NCBI GenBank assembly: GCA_018240025.1
Contig: JAFEGM010000044.1
Span: 1 to 51,334 of the forward strand
Length of the DNA stretch: 51,334 bases
Direction of reading: 5' to 3'
Origin: Verrucomicrobiota bacterium
GTDB lineage: Bacteria; Verrucomicrobiota; Verrucomicrobiia; Chthoniobacterales; SZAS-18
In this document: positions 48,549 to 51,334 of the stretch, in pieces
Numbering within the stretch: the first letter of the stretch is position 1
How the letters are laid out: the number at the start of each line of letters is the position of its first letter
The notes under the pieces: model-generated
The model's database searches: none
Told to the model about the DNA's origin: nothing
The model's input: the letters and a program-made list of their open reading frames with translations, nothing else
Made by a program: the position numbers and the translations under genes

Positions 48549-49568
48549 CTAGGCCCCGACCGACGCGCCGGACTTGGCGGCCGCGGCAGCCGCGATCACG
48601 GCCGCTTCCGGGTCCTCCAGGTCCGCCTCATCCGCGGGTACCTCCTGGTTCTCATACGCCGACTTCGGCACTCCCTTCAAATCCCAAATCAGGCCGGTCC
48701 AGGAGATGGCCTTCAGCAGGTAGTAGGTGATGTCGATTTCCCACCAGTAGAACCCCTGGCGGGTGGCCGACATGTAGCGGTGGTGGTTGTTGTGCCACCC
48801 CTCGCCCAGCGTGATCAGCGCGAGCAGGAAGGAATTGCGGCTGTCATCCTTGGTGTCGTAACGGCGCGAGCCGAAGACGTGCGCCATGGAGTTGATGCAG
48901 GCCGTGCCGTGGAAGAGGAAGGTCGTGCTGACGAAGTAGCCCCAGACGATCATCTGCATCGGGCTCGTGTCGACGCCGTAGCTGCGCAGTACCGCGCCCC
49001 AGATGGCGAGGAGCGAGAGGAGCAGCACCGAGCCGAGCAGGTCGTAGCGATTGAGCAGGCGCAGTTCCGGGTACTTCGCGAGATCCTTGATCTTCGTGTA
49101 GTCGGTCGGGTGGTTCTTGTTCGAGGTGATCCAGCCGATGTGCGACCACCAGAATCCGTGCTGCACGGGCGAGTGCATATCTGGCGGTTCGTCGGAATGA
49201 CGGTGGTGGTGGCGATGCACGTAGGCCCACCAGAGCGGCCCACGCTGCACGCAGGTCGTGCCCGCCAGGGCCATGAGGAACTGGACGAAGCGCGAGGTGG
49301 AGTAGGTCTTGTGGCTGAAATACCGGTGGTAGATGCCGGTGACGAAGAACATCCGGATGAAGTAGAGTGCCACGGCGGTCCAGACCGCCCAGGCGCCCAC
49401 GCCGACCCAGATGATGCCCAGGCACCCGAGGTGCAGGACGGCGAAGGAGACGCAGCGGGCCGGGTCGATGCGCTCCGGCTGCGCGCGCACGACCTCGATG
49501 GGGTCGCTGAAATGATCGGAATCCAAGGCACTGATCAGGGCGTGCCAGCCCTTTTTGAGAGAATTCAT
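48549..49568 (-). CDS. Acyl-CoA/fatty acid desaturase
   Basis: Membrane di-iron desaturase that introduces a double bond (probably delta-9 type) into fatty acyl chains. The 339-residue product has the three histidine boxes HRYFSH (81-86), HRHHHRHSD and EGWHNNHHRY, and four hydrophobic helices in the usual pairs. The C-terminus is an alanine-rich tail. Start ATG at 49568. It could be co-transcribed with the upstream repeat protein (84 bp away) and the PurE-like gene downstream. Confidence 0.94.
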   Translation of the reverse strand: MNSLKKGWHALISALDSDHFSDPIEVVRAQPERIDPARCVSFAVLHLGCLGIIWVGVGAWAVWTAVALYFIRMFFVTGIYHRYFSHKTYSTSRFVQFLMALAGTTCVQRGPLWWAYVHRHHHRHSDEPPDMHSPVQHGFWWSHIGWITSNKNHPTDYTKIKDLAKYPELRLLNRYDLLGSVLLLSLLAIWGAVLRSYGVDTSPMQMIVWGYFVSTTFLFHGTACINSMAHVFGSRRYDTKDDSRNSFLLALITLGEGWHNNHHRYMSATRQGFYWWEIDITYYLLKAISWTGLIWDLKGVPKSAYENQEVPADEADLEDPEAAVIAAAAAAKSGASVGA

Positions 49569-49651
49569 GTGAGGAACTGTGTGCGTCCGTCCAGGACGCA
49601 GGGGTGAGGTTGAAAACGAAAAGCGCCCGCGACGGCGGGACGCCCGACGAA

Positions 49652-50347
49652 TCAAGCCAGCACCGGCGGAGGCCGCTGGCCCCGCTCACAGTCTTCGAAC
49701 CAAACTTCCGCCACGGACTCCGCCTGAGGCGCGGGCCAGGCGAGTTCCGCCGCCACCACGCGCCGCGGCAGGGGCGCCGCCGGAGGCAGCGCATCGGCCC
49801 GCGGAGCACCCGCGAGCAAGACCGGCCGCCAGGCGCGGGCACCGGTTTCGAGCCGATCCCAAACGCATTCGAGCAGCCGCACCGCACTGCGCAGCAGACT
49901 CGGCGCGCGGCCGGGGTCGGTGGAAATCTGCTCCGTCCGCGGGACGTCGGCCTGCGGCGTCAGATCCCCGGCGGCGAAATGGCAGAATGCTGCGATGCCC
50001 TGCAGCTGCCCCGGCGCGAAGACCAGGGTGGAAATCGAAAGACCCGAGAGGAAGCGGCCCAGACCCGCCATCGAGGGCATCGACGGCATTGATGGCATCT
50101 CGGGCAGCGCCGGGAACTTCAGCCGCGGCATCGACAACTCCGGCAGCTTCGGCAGCGACAGCTCCGGGAGTCGGGGGAGCGTCAGCTCCGGCAGGCGCGG
50201 CAGCTGAAAGGCCGGCATTTCGCTCGGCAACCGACTCGAAACCGCCGCGAGCGCCCGCTTCAGGCTATCCCGCGCATCGAGCATCACCGCCGGCGGCTGG
50301 AGCGCAGGCAGGAATCGAAGAATGAGAGCGGAGAGGAAACGCTTCAC
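49652..50347 (-). CDS. Protein with proline-leucine (PELxLPRL) repeats, function unknown
   Basis: A 231-residue protein starting with GTG at 50347. Residues about 45-92 are a tandem repeat of the type LPRLPELTLPRLPELSLPKLPELS followed by MPSMPSMPSM. The rest (about 95-231) has a hydrophobic stretch (GLGRFLSGLSISTLVFAPGQLQGIAAF) and a C-terminal helical part. There is no clear signal peptide, although the first 18 residues are amphipathic. Protein-like codon use and position before the desaturase argue that it is real. No family recognised. Confidence 0.6.
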   Translation of the reverse strand: MKRFLSALILRFLPALQPPAVMLDARDSLKRALAAVSSRLPSEMPAFQLPRLPELTLPRLPELSLPKLPELSMPRLKFPALPEMPSMPSMPSMAGLGRFLSGLSISTLVFAPGQLQGIAAFCHFAAGDLTPQADVPRTEQISTDPGRAPSLLRSAVRLLECVWDRLETGARAWRPVLLAGAPRADALPPAAPLPRRVVAAELAWPAPQAESVAEVWFEDCERGQRPPPVLA

Positions 50348-50379
50348 GCGGGCAACCGGGGGCGCATTCTGCCTAGTGC

Positions 50380-50428
50380 GCCGGACGGGACAAGACGAAA
50401 ACGTGGTGGAGTGCTAGTCCCGTCCGGC
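50380..50428. repeat. 12-bp inverted repeat upstream of the repeat protein
   Basis: GCCGGACGGGAC (50380-50391) and GTCCCGTCCGGC (50417-50428) are perfect complements with a 25-nt spacer; CTAGT occurs both before the left arm and before the right arm. It lies between the amt terminator and the GTG at 50347, so it may be an operator or a palindromic repeat element. Confidence 0.5.
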
Positions 50429-50437
50429 CCCGAGCGC

Positions 50438-50475
50438 AAAAAAAGAAAGGCAGGCTGACGCAGAGCCTGCCTTTC
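50438..50475 (-). terminator. Rho-independent terminator of amt
   Basis: On the minus strand a perfect 12-bp stem (50464-50475 with 50445-50456, GAAAGGCAGGCT/AGCCTGCCTTTC) with a 7-nt loop is followed by a run of seven T (50438-50444). It starts 18 bp after the amt stop. This is the clearest intrinsic terminator in the window. Confidence 0.92.
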
Positions 50476-50492
50476 CTGGTGAACCTGGCGCC

Positions 50493-51334
50493 TTAGGCCG
50501 AGGCCTGTTCCGCCTTGCCGGTCAGCAGCGGCGAGGTGCCGCCCAGCGTGGGCAGCGACGGCTTTTCCAGTGTCACGCCACCGACCGAAGAGGCGTGATA
50601 GCCCTCCTCGCCGTGCTCGGCGATGTCGAGTCCGCCGAATTCCACCTCCTCGCTGGGACGCAGGCCGAGCGTGAACTTGAGCGCGTAGGCGATGATCGCG
50701 GTGGCGGCGACGCTCAGCAGGAGCGTGAGGCCGACGGCCTTGAGCTGCTCGAAGATCAGTGTCTTGCCGACGATGTCCTTGAGGTTGGTGGCGAGGTTCG
50801 CATTCACCTCCGGGGTCGCCAGCAGTCCGGTGAGGATAGCGCCAAGCGTCCCGCCCACCGCGTGCACGCCGAAGGTGTCGAGCGCGTCGTCGTACTTCAG
50901 CATGCCCTTGAGGTAGTTGCAGGCAAAGAACGGGACCAGGCCGCCGAGCAGGCCGATGACCATGGCGCCGGACGCGGTGATGAAGCCGCAGGCGGGCGTC
51001 ACCACCACCAGACCGGCCACGACGCCGGAGCAGAATCCCAGCACGCTCGGCTTGCCCTTGAGCAGCGCCTCCGCCACGCCCCAGACGAGTCCGGCGACCG
51101 CGGCGGCCAGCGTCGTGGTCATGAAGGCGTTCGTCGCCACGCCGTCGGCCGCCAGGGCGGAGCCGGCATTGAATCCGTACCAGCCCACCCAGAGCATCCC
51201 GGTGCCCACCATGCAGAGCACCATACTGTGCGGCGCCATGGGCGTCTTCCCGAAGCCCAGACGCGGTCCGAGGATGAGGCAGAGCACCAGCGCGCTCCAG
51301 CCGCTCGACATGTGCACCACGGTGCCGCCGGCGA
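50493..51334 (-). CDS. amt: Ammonium transporter Amt (5' end outside window)
   Basis: Membrane ammonium channel of the Amt/MEP/Rh family; the C-terminal 280 residues are present. Family landmarks are GTVVHMSSGWSALV (first pore histidine region), GFNAGSA, and DTFGVHAVGGTLGAILTG with the second pore histidine. The cytoplasmic tail (about the last 50 residues) includes GLDIAEHGEEGYH, the region that meets PII regulators in homologues. A glnK/glnB partner is not in view. A strong terminator follows. Confidence 0.96.
   Translation of the reverse strand, partial: AGGTVVHMSSGWSALVLCLILGPRLGFGKTPMAPHSMVLCMVGTGMLWVGWYGFNAGSALAADGVATNAFMTTTLAAAVAGLVWGVAEALLKGKPSVLGFCSGVVAGLVVVTPACGFITASGAMVIGLLGGLVPFFACNYLKGMLKYDDALDTFGVHAVGGTLGAILTGLLATPEVNANLATNLKDIVGKTLIFEQLKAVGLTLLLSVAATAIIAYALKFTLGLRPSEEVEFGGLDIAEHGEEGYHASSVGGVTLEKPSLPTLGGTSPLLTGKAEQASA

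Overview
The window is GC-rich, densely coded DNA. It reads most like a member of the Verrucomicrobiota, probably near the Opitutaceae. The pointers are an alternative complex III cluster joined to two haem-copper oxidases, a type IV pilus-type secretin of the Akkermansia Amuc_1098 kind, frequent GTG/TTG starts, weak Shine-Dalgarno sites and many hairpin-bearing intergenic repeats. The taxon is inferred from gene content only.

Region 1 (1-13926, minus strand) is one unbroken respiratory operon of 13 genes. Its order is actA-B-C-D-E-F, a small membrane protein, a ccoS-like gene, ccoN, ccoO, a one-haem ccoP-like gene, ctaC and ctaD (cut by the window edge). Quinol oxidised by alternative complex III (ACIII) could pass electrons through haem c subunits to either a cbb3-type or an aa3-type oxidase. 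A 433-bp divergent region with a long hairpin precedes it.

Region 2 (14360-24797) is mixed housekeeping: an OsmC-like protein, a secreted MetX-like hydrolase, an NCS1 permease, a secreted LolA-like protein, a TPR membrane protein, a 603-residue protein with a very acidic segment, a D,D-carboxypeptidase, a Nudix hydrolase, RibBA, and a frameshifted remnant gene followed by palindromic repeats.

Region 3 (24798-31489) holds an M16 peptidase, enolase followed by a pair of TTCGAA-rich inverted repeats, a six-helix membrane protein, a tRNA-dihydrouridine synthase, and two families of tandem hairpin repeats.

Region 4 (31490-38832, minus strand) is the most unusual part. A tightly packed five-gene operon encodes a NuoE-NuoF fusion, a large iron-sulfur protein with two cyclic-nucleotide-binding domains, a secreted intradiol-dioxygenase-like lipoprotein, a caspase-family protease with an EF-hand loop, and a 2-hydroxychromene-2-carboxylate isomerase-like protein. 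It looks like a NADH-fed redox module with nucleotide sensing and a protease, of unknown purpose. A frameshifted O-methyltransferase lies upstream.

Region 5 (38998-51334) carries envelope and maintenance genes: an L,D-transpeptidase, the secretin, MsrA, an OmpA-like lipoprotein, exonuclease III, TatA overlapping a protein with a cysteine-less thioredoxin domain, a divergent PurE-like protein, a fatty acid desaturase, a protein with proline-leucine repeats, and an ammonium transporter (cut by the edge) with a clear terminator. I found no tRNA, rRNA, CRISPR array or insertion sequence.
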